Below, piece by piece: positions 6,759 to 14,287 of a stretch of 32,186 nucleotides of DNA; within the stretch, counting starts at the first letter, position 1; each line of letters opens with the position of its first letter. The position numbers and the translations under genes were made by a program. The stretch is from Catenulisporales bacterium (GTDB lineage: Bacteria > Actinomycetota > Actinomycetes > Streptomycetales > Catenulisporaceae), in NCBI GenBank assembly GCA_019510485.1, contig JAEKKI010000149.1, positions 1 to 32,186 of the forward strand. Reading direction: 5' to 3'. The notes under the pieces were generated by a model. The model was given only the letters and a program-made list of their open reading frames with translations. It ran no database searches and was not told the DNA's origin.

Positions 6759-7393
6759 TCACCACCGCGATCACCACCCCGGCCGGCGAGGCGCGGATCA
6801 CCCGGTACCCGGCGCCGGCCCGCAAGCGGCGCGCGGTCCTGGCGCTCGGGCACGGCGCCGGCGGCGGCATCCAGGCGCCGGACCTGCGGGCGCTGGCCGA
6901 GGCGCTGCCCGGTGACGGGATCGAGGTGGTGCTCGTCGAGCAGCCCTGGCGGGTCGCCGGCAAGAAGCTGGCGCCGGCGCCCAAGACGCTGGACAGCGGC
7001 TGGGTGCCGGTGGCCGAGACGGTGCGAAAGGCGGCGCGCCGGACGCCGTTCCTGGTCGGCGGACGCAGCGCCGGCGCCCGCGTGGCCTGCCGCACCGGGG
7101 CCCAGACCGGCGCGGCCGGGGTGGTGGCGCTGGCGTTCCCGCTGCATCCGCCGGGCAAGCCGGAGAAGTCGCGTGTCGGCGAACTCTTCGATACCGGTCT
7201 GCCCACACTGGTCGTGCAAGGAGGCACCGATCCGTTCGGGACCCCGGCCGAATTCCCGGAACTGCCGCCGACGCACCGGCTGGTCGGTCTGCCGGCCGGG
7301 GATCACGGCTTCATCGTCAAGAAATCTGAGCAACCGGTACTGGACGCCCTGGTGGCGGCGGTCGCGCAGTGGATCGACGCGCTGCTGCGGTGA
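6746..7393 (+). CDS. Alpha/beta hydrolase, KANL3/Tex30-like family
   Basis: A 215-residue soluble protein of the short alpha/beta-hydrolase family related to KANL3/Tex30 and dienelactone hydrolase. LALGHGAGGG is the oxyanion-hole strand-turn. GGRSAGARVA is the nucleophile elbow with Ser in GxSxG. VVQGGTDPFG supplies the acidic residue and GDHGF the catalytic His, so the triad is complete. Length is normal for the family. Substrate unknown; an esterase or thioesterase-like activity is likely. The start is GTG 6746; a TACCCT box lies 7 bases upstream and there is no Shine-Dalgarno, so initiation may be leaderless or coupled to the overlapping upstream gene. A gap of 32 bases separates it from the HAD gene. 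Confidence 0.88.
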   Translation: MQQLITTAITTPAGEARITRYPAPARKRRAVLALGHGAGGGIQAPDLRALAEALPGDGIEVVLVEQPWRVAGKKLAPAPKTLDSGWVPVAETVRKAARRTPFLVGGRSAGARVACRTGAQTGAAGVVALAFPLHPPGKPEKSRVGELFDTGLPTLVVQGGTDPFGTPAEFPELPPTHRLVGLPAGDHGFIVKKSEQPVLDALVAAVAQWIDALLR

Positions 7394-7413
7394 GGCGTCG
7401 GTAAGGAGTCCTC

Positions 7414-7419
7414 TACAGT
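7414..7419 (+). promoter_or_regulatory. -10 box of the HAD gene (leaderless)
   Basis: TACAGT ends 6 bases before the ATG at 7426. AAGGAG further upstream is too far (17 bases) to serve as a ribosome binding site, so a leaderless mRNA is more likely. Confidence 0.4.
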
Positions 7420-7425
7420 CGAGCC

Positions 7426-8124
7426 ATGGACCATCCCCGAGCGATGCTCTTCGATTTCTCCGGCACCCTGATGCGCATCGAGCCGGCCCAGCGCTGGGTG
7501 CGCGCCGTCGCCGAGGAGGCCGGACTCGCCTTATCAGAGGCCGACATCGAGCTGCGGGCCCAGGCCCTCATCGACGCCGGTGCCTGGTACGGCGCATACC
7601 CGACGCGCATCCCTGAGTATCTGGCGGAGATATACGAGAGCCGCGATCTGGACGAACCGCACCACCGCGCCTGCTACAGCGGTCTGATCCGGGAGTCGGG
7701 GTGGCCGTGGCCGGAACTGGTGGAGCCGCTCTATGAGCGGAGCAACGCCGCCGAGGCGTGGCTGCCGTATCCGGACGCGCTGGAGACCCTGCGCGAGGCG
7801 AAGGACCGGGGCCTGGCGACCGCGGTGATCAGCAACATATCCTTCGACATCCGGCCGCACCTGAAGCACTCCGGGCTGCTGGAGCTGCTCGACGCGGTGG
7901 TCCTGAGCTACGAGGTCGGGCTGATCAAGCCGGATCCGGCGATCTTCCAGCTGGCGTGCGACGAGCTCGGCGTGCCGCCGGAGTCGGCCGTCATGGTCGG
8001 TGACCACGCGGCCGACGGCGGCGGGTCCGTGCTGGGCATCACGACCTACTTCGTGGATCTGGTTCCGGTGGAGGAGCGGCCGGACGCGTTGATCAGGGTG
8101 CTGCGAGAGGTCACGGCTTCGTAG
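7426..8124 (+). CDS. HAD-superfamily hydrolase
   Basis: A 232-residue protein with all four HAD motifs. Motif I is LFDFSGTL near residue 10, motif II VISNIS, motif III LIKPDPAIF (Lys) and motif IV MVGDHAADGGG. The nucleophile Asp is present, but the second Asp of DxD is Ser (DFSGTL). In HAD phosphatases that second Asp acts as acid/base, so activity may differ from a standard phosphatase, as in dehalogenase-like members. A helical cap lies between motifs I and II (about residues 20-110), giving a C1-type fold. Substrate unknown. The reading frame ends 14 bases inside the convergent etfD gene, with no terminator between them. Confidence 0.88.
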   Translation: MDHPRAMLFDFSGTLMRIEPAQRWVRAVAEEAGLALSEADIELRAQALIDAGAWYGAYPTRIPEYLAEIYESRDLDEPHHRACYSGLIRESGWPWPELVEPLYERSNAAEAWLPYPDALETLREAKDRGLATAVISNISFDIRPHLKHSGLLELLDAVVLSYEVGLIKPDPAIFQLACDELGVPPESAVMVGDHAADGGGSVLGITTYFVDLVPVEERPDALIRVLREVTAS

Positions 8125-10300
8125 GGCTGTCGGGCCGCACCGAGCGCAGCAGGACCTCCGACACATCCGCGACCCGCACCGCCTCGTCGGCCTTCCCCTG
8201 CTGTTTACGGGTGGCGACGCCGTCGGTCAGCATCACGATGCAGTAGGGGCAGGCCGCGGTCACCAGATCGGGCGAGGTGCCGAGTGCCTCGTCGGTCCGG
8301 GTCTCGTTGATCCGGGTGCCGATCGTCTCCTCCATCCACATCCGCGCACCGCCGGCGCCGCAGCAGAACGAGCGCTCGCGGTTGCGCGGCATCTCGGTCA
8401 GCTTGACGCCGGGCACCGCGCCGAGCACGTCGCGCGGGGCGTCGAAGACGCGGTTGTGGCGGCCGAGGTAGCAGGGGTCGTGGTAGGTGACCGCGAGGTC
8501 CACCTCACCGACGGGTTGGATGCGGCCGTCCTTGATCAGCCGGGCCAGCAGCTCGGTGTGGTGCACGACTTCGTAGTGGCCGCCGAGCTGCGGGTACTCG
8601 TTGCCCAGGGCGTTGAAGCAGTGCGCGCAGGTGACCACGACCTTCTTGGCGCCGACGGAATTGAGCGTCTCCACGTTCTGCGATGCCAGCTCGTAGAAGA
8701 GGAATTCCTGGCCGAGGCGACGCGCCGGATCGCCGGTGCAGGTCTCCCCCGAGCCCAGGATCATGAACTCCACGCCCGCCTCGTGCAGGAGCTCGGCGAC
8801 GTTGCGCGAGGTCCGCTTCGCGTTGTCGTCCAGGGACCCGGCGCAGCCGACCCAGAACAGGTACTCGACGTCGTCCGGGATGCGGTCCTCACCGTTCGCC
8901 CCGAGGACGCGGACCTCGAACGGCAGGCCGGTGGTCCATTCCAGGCGGGCCTTGGCGCCGCGGCCCCACGGGTCGCCGTTCTTCTCCAGGTTGCGGAGCA
9001 TCGTGCCGGCCTCGCGCGGGAAGTCGGCCTCGATCAGGACCTGGTATCGGCGCATGTCGACGATGTGGTCGACGTGTTCGATGTCGACGGGGCACTGCTC
9101 GACGCAGGCGCCGCAGGTCACGCAGGACCACAGGACGTCGGGGTCGATGACGCCTGCCACGTCGGCGCCGCCGACCAGGGGACGCCGCGCCTCTTTGAAG
9201 ACGTCGGCATCGGTGGTCTCCAACGCGGCCTTGGCCTCGTCGCTGCCGGCCAGCAGGTACGGGGCCTTGGCCAGGGCGTGGTCGCGCAGGCCCATGATGA
9301 GCAGCTTCGGGCTCAGCGGCTTCTCGGTGTTCCACGCGGGGCACTGCGACTGGCAGCGCCCGCATTCGGTGCAGGTGGCGAAGTCGAGCAGGCCCTTCCA
9401 GGTGAAGTCCTCGATCGCGCCGCGGCCGATCTTGTCGTCCTCGCCGGGGTCTTCGAAGTCGACCTTCTGGCCGCCGGAGTAGACCGGCAGCAGCGCGCCG
9501 AGGGCGCGGGGGCGACGGGAGAAGGCGACGTTGAACGGCGCGAGGAAGATGTGCAGGTGCTTGGAGTGGACGACGAGCACCAGGAAGGTCAGGACCACGC
9601 CGAGGGAGCCGAGCACGCCCACGGCTTCGAGGATGTCGTTGCCGGTTTTGCCGGCGCCGTGCAGGACGTGGCCGGCGGCCTGGCTGGCGAAGGCGCCGTG
9701 CGGGAAGGGGAAGTTGCCGGTGTTGATCTGGGCGCCGCGGTAGAGCAGCAGCGTCCACATCACGTTGAAGATCATGAGCAGGACGACCCAGGCGGCGGTG
9801 GTGTGGGAGCCGAAGAACCGCGAGCGGCGGCCCTGCTTTCCAGGGTCCTGAGTCAGGCGGATCACCGCGAAGGCGGCCAGGCCGACCAGGACCGCGACGA
9901 TGAAGAAGTCTTCCAGGAAACCCAACCAGGTGTCGGTGCCGATGAGCGGGATGTGGAAGTCGCGGTCGAACAGGGCGCCGAAGCCCTCGACGATGGTGGC
10001 GCCGAGGATGACGAAGCCCCAGAAGACGGCGAAGTGGGCCAGGCCGGGGGCGGACCATTTCAGGAGCTTGCGTTGGCCGAAGACCTCGACGAGTACGGCG
10101 CCCAGTCTCCGTACCGGTTGTCCTGCCCGCCACCCACCGCCGCCCGTTTTGGAGGCGCTACGCGCCGCGGTGTTCCATGTGCGCCCGGGCTCGACCGGCT
10201 GCATCGTGCGGCCCAGGCGGTAGAGCATCAGCACACGGCGTCCGGCCAATGCGAACGCCGTGAGCGTGATCGCCGCGCCGATGATGAGTCGTACAGCCAC
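8111..10300 (-). CDS. etfD: Membrane Fe-S electron-transfer-flavoprotein oxidoreductase, EtfD-type
   Basis: A 729-residue protein that should take electrons from EtfBA and pass them to menaquinone in the membrane. Residues 1-270 contain about five or six membrane helices related to the nitrate reductase gamma-type (heme b) domain. Two 4Fe-4S motifs follow: CTECGRCQSQCP near residue 310 and CVTCGACVEQCP near 390. The C-terminal part holds two CCG-type cysteine-rich domains, including HDPCYLGRHN and SFCCGAGGARMWMEE, as in heterodisulfide reductase subunit B. This architecture matches mycobacterial Rv0338c (EtfD), which is required for fatty-acid oxidation. The GTG start has GGAGG 5 bases upstream, and etfA ends 22 bases before it. 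The adjacency to etfBA supports the assignment. Confidence 0.9.
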   Translation of the reverse strand: MAVRLIIGAAITLTAFALAGRRVLMLYRLGRTMQPVEPGRTWNTAARSASKTGGGGWRAGQPVRRLGAVLVEVFGQRKLLKWSAPGLAHFAVFWGFVILGATIVEGFGALFDRDFHIPLIGTDTWLGFLEDFFIVAVLVGLAAFAVIRLTQDPGKQGRRSRFFGSHTTAAWVVLLMIFNVMWTLLLYRGAQINTGNFPFPHGAFASQAAGHVLHGAGKTGNDILEAVGVLGSLGVVLTFLVLVVHSKHLHIFLAPFNVAFSRRPRALGALLPVYSGGQKVDFEDPGEDDKIGRGAIEDFTWKGLLDFATCTECGRCQSQCPAWNTEKPLSPKLLIMGLRDHALAKAPYLLAGSDEAKAALETTDADVFKEARRPLVGGADVAGVIDPDVLWSCVTCGACVEQCPVDIEHVDHIVDMRRYQVLIEADFPREAGTMLRNLEKNGDPWGRGAKARLEWTTGLPFEVRVLGANGEDRIPDDVEYLFWVGCAGSLDDNAKRTSRNVAELLHEAGVEFMILGSGETCTGDPARRLGQEFLFYELASQNVETLNSVGAKKVVVTCAHCFNALGNEYPQLGGHYEVVHHTELLARLIKDGRIQPVGEVDLAVTYHDPCYLGRHNRVFDAPRDVLGAVPGVKLTEMPRNRERSFCCGAGGARMWMEETIGTRINETRTDEALGTSPDLVTAACPYCIVMLTDGVATRKQQGKADEAVRVADVSEVLLRSVRPDSPTKP

Positions 10301-10322
10301 GGGGGCCTCCGTTCGGGGTCGG

Positions 10323-11414
10323 TTACAGGGCTTTGCGGTTTCGGATTTCGGCCAGCAGCGCGGGCAGGATCGTGCGCGCGTCCCCGAGCACGCCGAGATC
10401 GGCGAGGTGGAAGATCGGGGCGGCCGGGTCGTCCCCGATCGCGACGACGGTCTTCGCCTCCTGCATCCCAGCGCGGTGCCGCACCGATCCGGAGATGCCG
10501 CACGCGAAGTAGAGCCGGGGGTGCACGGTCTTGCCGGTGAGGCCGACGCGCGCCTCCTGCGGCACCCAGCCGAGTTCGGCGGCGGTGTGCGATCCGGCGA
10601 CGGCGCCGCCGAGAGCGTCGGCGACCTCGGCGAGGACGGCGAACGCGGCTCGGGAGCCGATGCCGCGGCCGCCGGCGACGACGATGTCGGCTTGGTCGAG
10701 CGGGGGGCGATCGGGGCGGGGTTCGGGGGTGGCGGCGACGCTCGGAACAGGGTTCGGCGACGGGTCGACGCGGACGGTGTGGACGGCCGGGGTGGCCGGA
10801 AACGGCTCGGGCCGGGCCGCTTCGGGCCGCACGGTGATGACCGGTACGCCGCGCACGACGGTCGACTCGACGAGGTAGGAGCCGGCGAGGCAGCGCTGGA
10901 CCGCGATGGGGGTGTTGTCGGGGCCGGGGCGGACGTCGACGGCGTTGGTGATGATGCCGGAGTCGAGGCGGATCGCGAGGCGGGCAGCGGTTTCCTGGCC
11001 GCGATAGCCGGCGGTGATGAGGATGGCGGCCGGGTCGAGGAGGATCGCGAGGTGGTGGAGGAGGTCGGTCGCGGTCGGCGCGGACTGCGATCCGGAAGTT
11101 GCCGCGGCCGAATCGAGCAGCGGCAACGGTTCGGCGGCAGTCGTGCTCGCAGAAGACTGCGGGCCGCGAACCGATTCGGCTGATTCGGCTGATTCGGCTG
11201 ATTCGATGCGTGAGTCAGCGTGGGTCGACTCCGGCAAGCAGTAGATCTCGCTCGCGCCGAAGTGTCCCAGAGTCTTGATCAGCTCCGGATCAGCCGGGCC
11301 GTCCACCACTGCGACCGGCTCCCCCAACCGCCGCGCGATCGTCAGCAGCGCGCACGCTGATCGGCGCACCGCACCGTCGCGCTCACGGTCGACGAGCGTC
11401 AGGACCTTGCGCAT
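10323..11414 (-). CDS. etfA: Electron transfer flavoprotein alpha subunit
   Basis: A 363-residue FAD-binding subunit of ETF, which collects electrons from acyl-CoA and related dehydrogenases. The N-terminal domain starts MRKVLTLVDRERDG. The C-terminal FAD domain carries VVAGGRGIGS, the ELGWVPQEARVGLTGKTV segment and YFACGISGSVRH, followed by AIGDDPAAPIFHLADLGVLG, all family hallmarks. It is about 40 residues longer than most EtfA proteins. The excess is a Ser/Ala/Glu-rich insert at about residues 65-110, partly encoded by a 9-bp tandem repeat. GGAGG precedes the ATG. It lies 14 bases after etfB and 22 bases before etfD, forming an operon. Confidence 0.95.
   Translation of the reverse strand: MRKVLTLVDRERDGAVRRSACALLTIARRLGEPVAVVDGPADPELIKTLGHFGASEIYCLPESTHADSRIESAESAESAESVRGPQSSASTTAAEPLPLLDSAAATSGSQSAPTATDLLHHLAILLDPAAILITAGYRGQETAARLAIRLDSGIITNAVDVRPGPDNTPIAVQRCLAGSYLVESTVVRGVPVITVRPEAARPEPFPATPAVHTVRVDPSPNPVPSVAATPEPRPDRPPLDQADIVVAGGRGIGSRAAFAVLAEVADALGGAVAGSHTAAELGWVPQEARVGLTGKTVHPRLYFACGISGSVRHRAGMQEAKTVVAIGDDPAAPIFHLADLGVLGDARTILPALLAEIRNRKAL
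11173..11208. repeat. 9-bp tandem repeat inside etfA
   Basis: Three perfect copies of GATTCGGCT (11173-11199) and a partial fourth encode the E-S-A tripeptide repeats of an insert in EtfA. Confidence 0.85.
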
Positions 11415-11428
11415 GGGGCCTCCGGGCG

Positions 11429-12208
11429 TCAGAGGAACTGGCGTTCCGTCAGGAAGTCGGCTATGCGGACGGCGGCGGCTTGGGGGTCGCTGCCTGACAC
11501 GGTGGCCGGTTGCGGGTCGGGGCGAGTGATGCGTCGGACGGCGGTGGCGGCCGCGCTGAGTCCCACGTGCGCGGCGTCGATGCCCAACTCGGCCAGGGAC
11601 CAGGTTCGGATCAGCTTGTGGCGTGCCTCGGCGACGGCTTCGAAGCGGGGATATCGCGGTTCGCCGCTGCGGTCGGTGACCGAGACCACCGCGGGCATGG
11701 CGGCGGTGAGTTCCTCCAGGATCGTGCCGTCGTCGCGACGGCCCAGGACCGCGTCCTCAGCGGTGCCCAGCCAGTCGCAGTAGCACAGCGCCGGGACCGC
11801 GAGGCGTTCGGCGAGCATCGGCGGGACCACCGACATCGCGCCGTCGGCCGAGGCCGTGCCGCAGATGATCAGGTCGAAGCCCAGCCGGCGGCAGGCGGCG
11901 GCGAGCACCAGCGAGGTGGCCGGGGCGTCGCAGCCGTGCAGCGCGTCGTCCAAGACGTGCACGCCCTCGTCAGCGCCCAGCGCCAGCGCCGAGCGCAGGG
12001 CCGCCACGGCGCCGGACGGGCCCATGGTCAAGGCGGTCACCTGCACATCGAGCCGCCGGGCGGCGACGCGCGTCGCCTGCTCGACCGCGTACTCGTCGGA
12101 GTCCTCCAGGCGGCAGCGCACGGCCGCCCGGTCCATCGTCAGATCCTGCGCGAACGACACCTCCCCGATCGCCTGCGGGACGTGCTTGGTCAAAACGACG
12201 ATCTTCAT
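11429..12208 (-). CDS. etfB: Electron transfer flavoprotein beta subunit
   Basis: A 259-residue protein that pairs with EtfA and binds AMP. The N-terminus MKIVVLTKHVP is the classic EtfB start. LGADEGVHVLDD, followed by the AATSLVLAAA-like helix and LIICGTASADG, is the nucleotide-binding region, and MLAERLAVPALCYC matches the family's conserved segment. Length is typical. I chose the ATG at 12208, with GAGGTG 4 bases upstream, over an in-frame start 81 bases earlier that would add a non-homologous leader. It is the first gene of etfB-etfA-etfD. A TACACT box near 12238-12233 could be the -10, but the -35 is unclear. Confidence 0.94.
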   Translation of the reverse strand: MKIVVLTKHVPQAIGEVSFAQDLTMDRAAVRCRLEDSDEYAVEQATRVAARRLDVQVTALTMGPSGAVAALRSALALGADEGVHVLDDALHGCDAPATSLVLAAACRRLGFDLIICGTASADGAMSVVPPMLAERLAVPALCYCDWLGTAEDAVLGRRDDGTILEELTAAMPAVVSVTDRSGEPRYPRFEAVAEARHKLIRTWSLAELGIDAAHVGLSAAATAVRRITRPDPQPATVSGSDPQAAAVRIADFLTERQFL

Positions 12209-12280
12209 CCCACACCTCGCAACTGAGGCGGGAGTGTAGATGCCTGATGACGAGACGAGAAGACCCCTGATGACGCCGCG

Positions 12281-12309
12281 GGCCCCCACCGCGATAGGCG
12301 GCAGGGGCC
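12281..12309 (-). terminator. Hairpin after copZ-like gene
   Basis: GGCCCC (12281-12286) pairs with GGGGCC (12304-12309), and inside a symmetric internal loop CCGC (12289-12292) pairs with GCGG (12298-12301). It lies between copZ and etfB. No T-tract. Confidence 0.45.
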
Positions 12310-12323
12310 TGCGAGGGCTGTCA

Positions 12324-12340
12324 GGGCTTGTAGCAAGCCC
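12324..12340 (-). terminator. Short hairpin just past the copZ-like stop
   Basis: GGGCTTG and CAAGCCC form a perfect 7-bp stem with a 3-base loop, 6 bases beyond the stop codon of the copZ-like gene. With the hairpin at 12281-12309 it probably ends that transcript. Confidence 0.45.
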
Positions 12341-12346
12341 GGAATG

Positions 12347-12673
12347 TCAGTTCACGAGGGTGTAGCCGGCCTCGTCCACGGCCGCCTTGACGTCGACCTC
12401 GGCCAGCGGCGCGTCGCTGGTGACGGTGACCTCGCCGGTGGCCAGGTCCACGTCCACCGAGCGCACGCCGGCGATCGCGCCGACCTCCTCGGTCACCGAC
12501 GAGACGCAATGACCGCAGGTCATGCCGGAGACGGTGTAGACGGCGGTGGTGGCGTTCTCGGACACGGTGCTCTCCTTCGACTCGGTGGTCGCGGCGGATT
12601 CGGCGGAGGGTGCGGCGCAGCAAGAACAGCCGGCGGCGGAGGCCTCCTGCTGGATCACAGTCAACTCGGTCAT
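12347..12673 (-). CDS. copZ: CopZ-like heavy-metal-associated (HMA) metallochaperone
   Basis: A 108-residue cytoplasmic protein. The C-terminal HMA domain (about residues 43-108) has the metal site GMTCGHC, then SSVTEEVGAIAGVRSVDVDL and a closing AVDEAGYTL strand, as in CopZ and CopA metal-binding domains that carry Cu(I). The N-terminal 40 residues add a second cysteine cluster, GCSCCAAP, and a Ser/Glu-rich linker; this extension is unusual for CopZ and may bind extra copper. I chose the ATG at 12673 because a TATGGT -10 box lies 6 bases upstream and the in-frame ATG 12 bases earlier falls inside that promoter. A CsoR-like palindrome overlaps the -10/spacer. It stands alone between two hairpins and is probably induced by copper. 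Confidence 0.9.
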   Translation of the reverse strand: MTELTVIQQEASAAGCSCCAAPSAESAATTESKESTVSENATTAVYTVSGMTCGHCVSSVTEEVGAIAGVRSVDVDLATGEVTVTSDAPLAEVDVKAAVDEAGYTLVN

Positions 12674-12679
12674 GGCGAT

Positions 12680-12709
12680 TACCATACCCCCCTAGGGTAT
12701 CTACGGCAA
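12680..12709 (-). promoter_or_regulatory. copZ promoter with CsoR-like operator
   Basis: On the minus strand TTGCCG (12709-12704) and TATGGT (12685-12680) are spaced by 18 bases. The palindrome ATACCCCCCTAGGGTAT at 12684-12700 fills the spacer and touches the -10 box. It fits ATACC-N7-GGTAT and resembles CsoR sites of other actinobacteria. A repressor bound here would block RNA polymerase. Confidence 0.68.
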
Positions 12710-12745
12710 AGGGTGGGGCTGTGACCTCGCTCACAGCCCCACCCT
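12710..12745 (-). terminator. Perfect 15-bp hairpin terminator after the lipoprotein gene
   Basis: Arms 12710-12724 and 12731-12745 (AGGGTGGGGCTGTGA and its complement) pair perfectly around a CCTCGC loop, 20 bases past the lipoprotein stop codon. It insulates the downstream copZ promoter from read-through. Confidence 0.8.
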
Positions 12746-12765
12746 CGGATATCGACCGTGTCAGG

Positions 12766-13704
12766 TCAGCCGACGTTCAGTGTCACCGCCGCGGTGTGCA
12801 GCGTGCCGCCGGTCTGGAACTGCAGGAACATCCGCCACTGCCCGGCCTTCGGCAGGGTGGCTTCGAACTCCAGGTCCGGACCGCCGTTCGGAGTCGTCGC
12901 GGTTCCGCCCTCGGGGTGCAGGTGCGCCATCGCCAGGTCACCGGCGTGGAAGGCGGTCAGGTGCGCGTACGTCTCCAGGTACGGCTCCAGGTCGGTCACC
13001 GGCTTGCCGTCCTTGGCGATCGACACCTTCAGCGGCATGGCCATGCCGGCCATCAGCTTGGAGGCATCGACGGTGACGGTGTACCCGTCGGCCTCGGCGG
13101 CCGCCGCGGCCGCCGGCAACGGCCGGTCGGCGGCCGTTCCGGGCGAGCTGACCTGCTTGGACAGCACCAGCGCCACCGGCTTGCCGTCGGCGCCCTTGGT
13201 GATGAACTGCGTGTAGGCCCGGTACGTCCCCGGCCCGGCCGCCTTGATCGGCGCGGTCCACGTGCCGTCGGCGCCCATCGTCGGGTGCACGTGCTGGAAC
13301 CCGGTGAGGTCCGAACGCACCAGGTAGAAGTGCATGAGCTTGCTCTGCTCCGGCTCGAAAGCGGTGACCGGCTTGCCGTCGGGACCGGTGATCTGGAAGC
13401 GGAAGCCGTCGGCGGCGACCGAGTCGGCGGACGTCGCGAGGGTGTAGCCCTGGGCGCTGGCGGCCAGGCCGTCGCCCGTGTACATGGGCTCATTGCCGTG
13501 GTCCATGCCGGGCATCGCATGGGAGGGGTCCGAGGACATCGACGACCCCTGAGAGGAAGGAGCCGTGGTCGAGGAGTTCATGTCCATGCCGGGCATGGAC
13601 GAGTGGTCGGTGCCGGAGCTGGAGCTGCCGCAGCCGGCCAGGAACAGGGCGCCGGCGACCGCGGGGATGAGCGTCAGAGTGCGAACACGCTTGAAGGAGC
13701 GCAT
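12766..13704 (-). CDS. Met/His-rich secreted lipoprotein, probable copper binding
   Basis: A 312-residue exported protein. Residues 1-25 form a lipoprotein signal peptide with lipobox LAGC (Cys25), so the mature protein should be anchored outside the membrane. Residues 35-75 are Ser-rich with MPGMDM and MPGMDH motifs, typical of extracytoplasmic copper-binding segments. Two beta-sandwich-like repeats follow: about 85-195, containing FQHVHP, and 205-312, containing MAHLHPEGG; each has an HxHP-type pair. I do not know a gene name. Copper buffering or delivery at the cell surface fits the copZ/CsoR-site context but is inference. GGAAGG lies 10 bases before the ATG. It follows the DUF6153-like gene by 52 bases and is probably cotranscribed with it. 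Confidence 0.85.
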   Translation of the reverse strand: MRSFKRVRTLTLIPAVAGALFLAGCGSSSSGTDHSSMPGMDMNSSTTAPSSQGSSMSSDPSHAMPGMDHGNEPMYTGDGLAASAQGYTLATSADSVAADGFRFQITGPDGKPVTAFEPEQSKLMHFYLVRSDLTGFQHVHPTMGADGTWTAPIKAAGPGTYRAYTQFITKGADGKPVALVLSKQVSSPGTAADRPLPAAAAAAEADGYTVTVDASKLMAGMAMPLKVSIAKDGKPVTDLEPYLETYAHLTAFHAGDLAMAHLHPEGGTATTPNGGPDLEFEATLPKAGQWRMFLQFQTGGTLHTAAVTLNVG

Positions 13705-13756
13705 GACTGATGGGACCTTCCGGTAAATGTGGACAGATGGCTGGAATGGCCGCCTG

Positions 13757-14188
13757 TCACGTCCGGGAGATGCTCAGCGTGCGCAGGATCTGGACACCGG
13801 TCCGCGGCGGCCCGTTGGGCCAGTAGCAGCGGATCGACTGCGCGATGCGGGGCAGCCACGGCCACCACAGCGCTATCACGATCAGGACCAGCGCCAGGAA
13901 CAAGCCGGACAGGCCCTCCGGGCGCAGGGGGATGCAGCTCTCGCCGGCCACAGCATGATCCGACATCGGAGCCGGGCTGCTGGAGGCGATCGAGGCTTCG
14001 GGCTGGTGTCCCATCGAAGAAGGCTGCATGGGTGCTGCTGTCGCCACGGGCATACCCATCGGCGCCATGCTCGGCGACATGCCGTGGCAGCCACCGGGGC
14101 CGACGGCGCTGAGCCCGTGCATCAGGAACAGCCCGGCCAGCACCGAGAACAGCAGCGGAATCCGCCACCTCCCGGTCATCCCAGCCAT
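13757..14188 (-). CDS. DUF6153-like small membrane protein, Met/His-rich
   Basis: A 143-residue protein with two hydrophobic segments, about residues 10-28 (LLFSVLAGLFLMHGL) and 92-113 (GLFLALVLIVIALWWPWL). Between them is a Met-, Ser- and Pro-rich loop with MSPSMAPMGMP and MGHQ plus two cysteines. The MHGL motif in the first helix and the Cys near the second resemble actinobacterial DUF6153 proteins, often found near metal genes. The loop is likely extracytoplasmic and could bind copper; this is inference. The start at 14188 is uncertain: a second ATG lies 9 bases further in and neither has a clear ribosome binding site. A CsoR-like palindrome lies 32 bases upstream in the divergent promoter region. 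Confidence 0.75.
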   Translation of the reverse strand: MAGMTGRWRIPLLFSVLAGLFLMHGLSAVGPGGCHGMSPSMAPMGMPVATAAPMQPSSMGHQPEASIASSSPAPMSDHAVAGESCIPLRPEGLSGLFLALVLIVIALWWPWLPRIAQSIRCYWPNGPPRTGVQILRTLSISRT

Positions 14189-14219
14189 GGCCGTCAGGTT
14201 ACAGCACTCCGCTACTGCC

Positions 14220-14238
14220 TATACCGCCTACCGGTATA
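14220..14238. promoter_or_regulatory. CsoR-like operator in the divergent metal-gene promoter
   Basis: TATACCGCCTACCGGTATA is a perfect 7-5-7 inverted repeat. Its inner part fits ATACC-N7-GGTAT, with the same spacing as the palindrome at the copZ promoter (12684-12700). It lies between the divergent DUF6153-like and permease genes and could control both. The arms also offer -10-like TATA sequences in each direction. Confidence 0.65.
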
Positions 14239-14287
14239 GGGTAGCTGCCACTGTCCACGACTACCACGCCGGTGGGAGGCGAAAGCG

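Noticed and set aside
8456..10540. Long plus-strand open frame opposite etfD
   Set aside because: It is antisense to a protein with Fe-S motifs, its composition is biased and it has no family features.
11173..11208. Short direct repeats as a CRISPR array or direct-repeat origin
   Set aside because: The units are contiguous, 9 bp, in frame within a gene, and have no spacers.
12674..12685. ATG at 12685 as the copZ start
   Set aside because: It lies inside the -10 box and operator; the ATG at 12673 is placed correctly for a leaderless mRNA.
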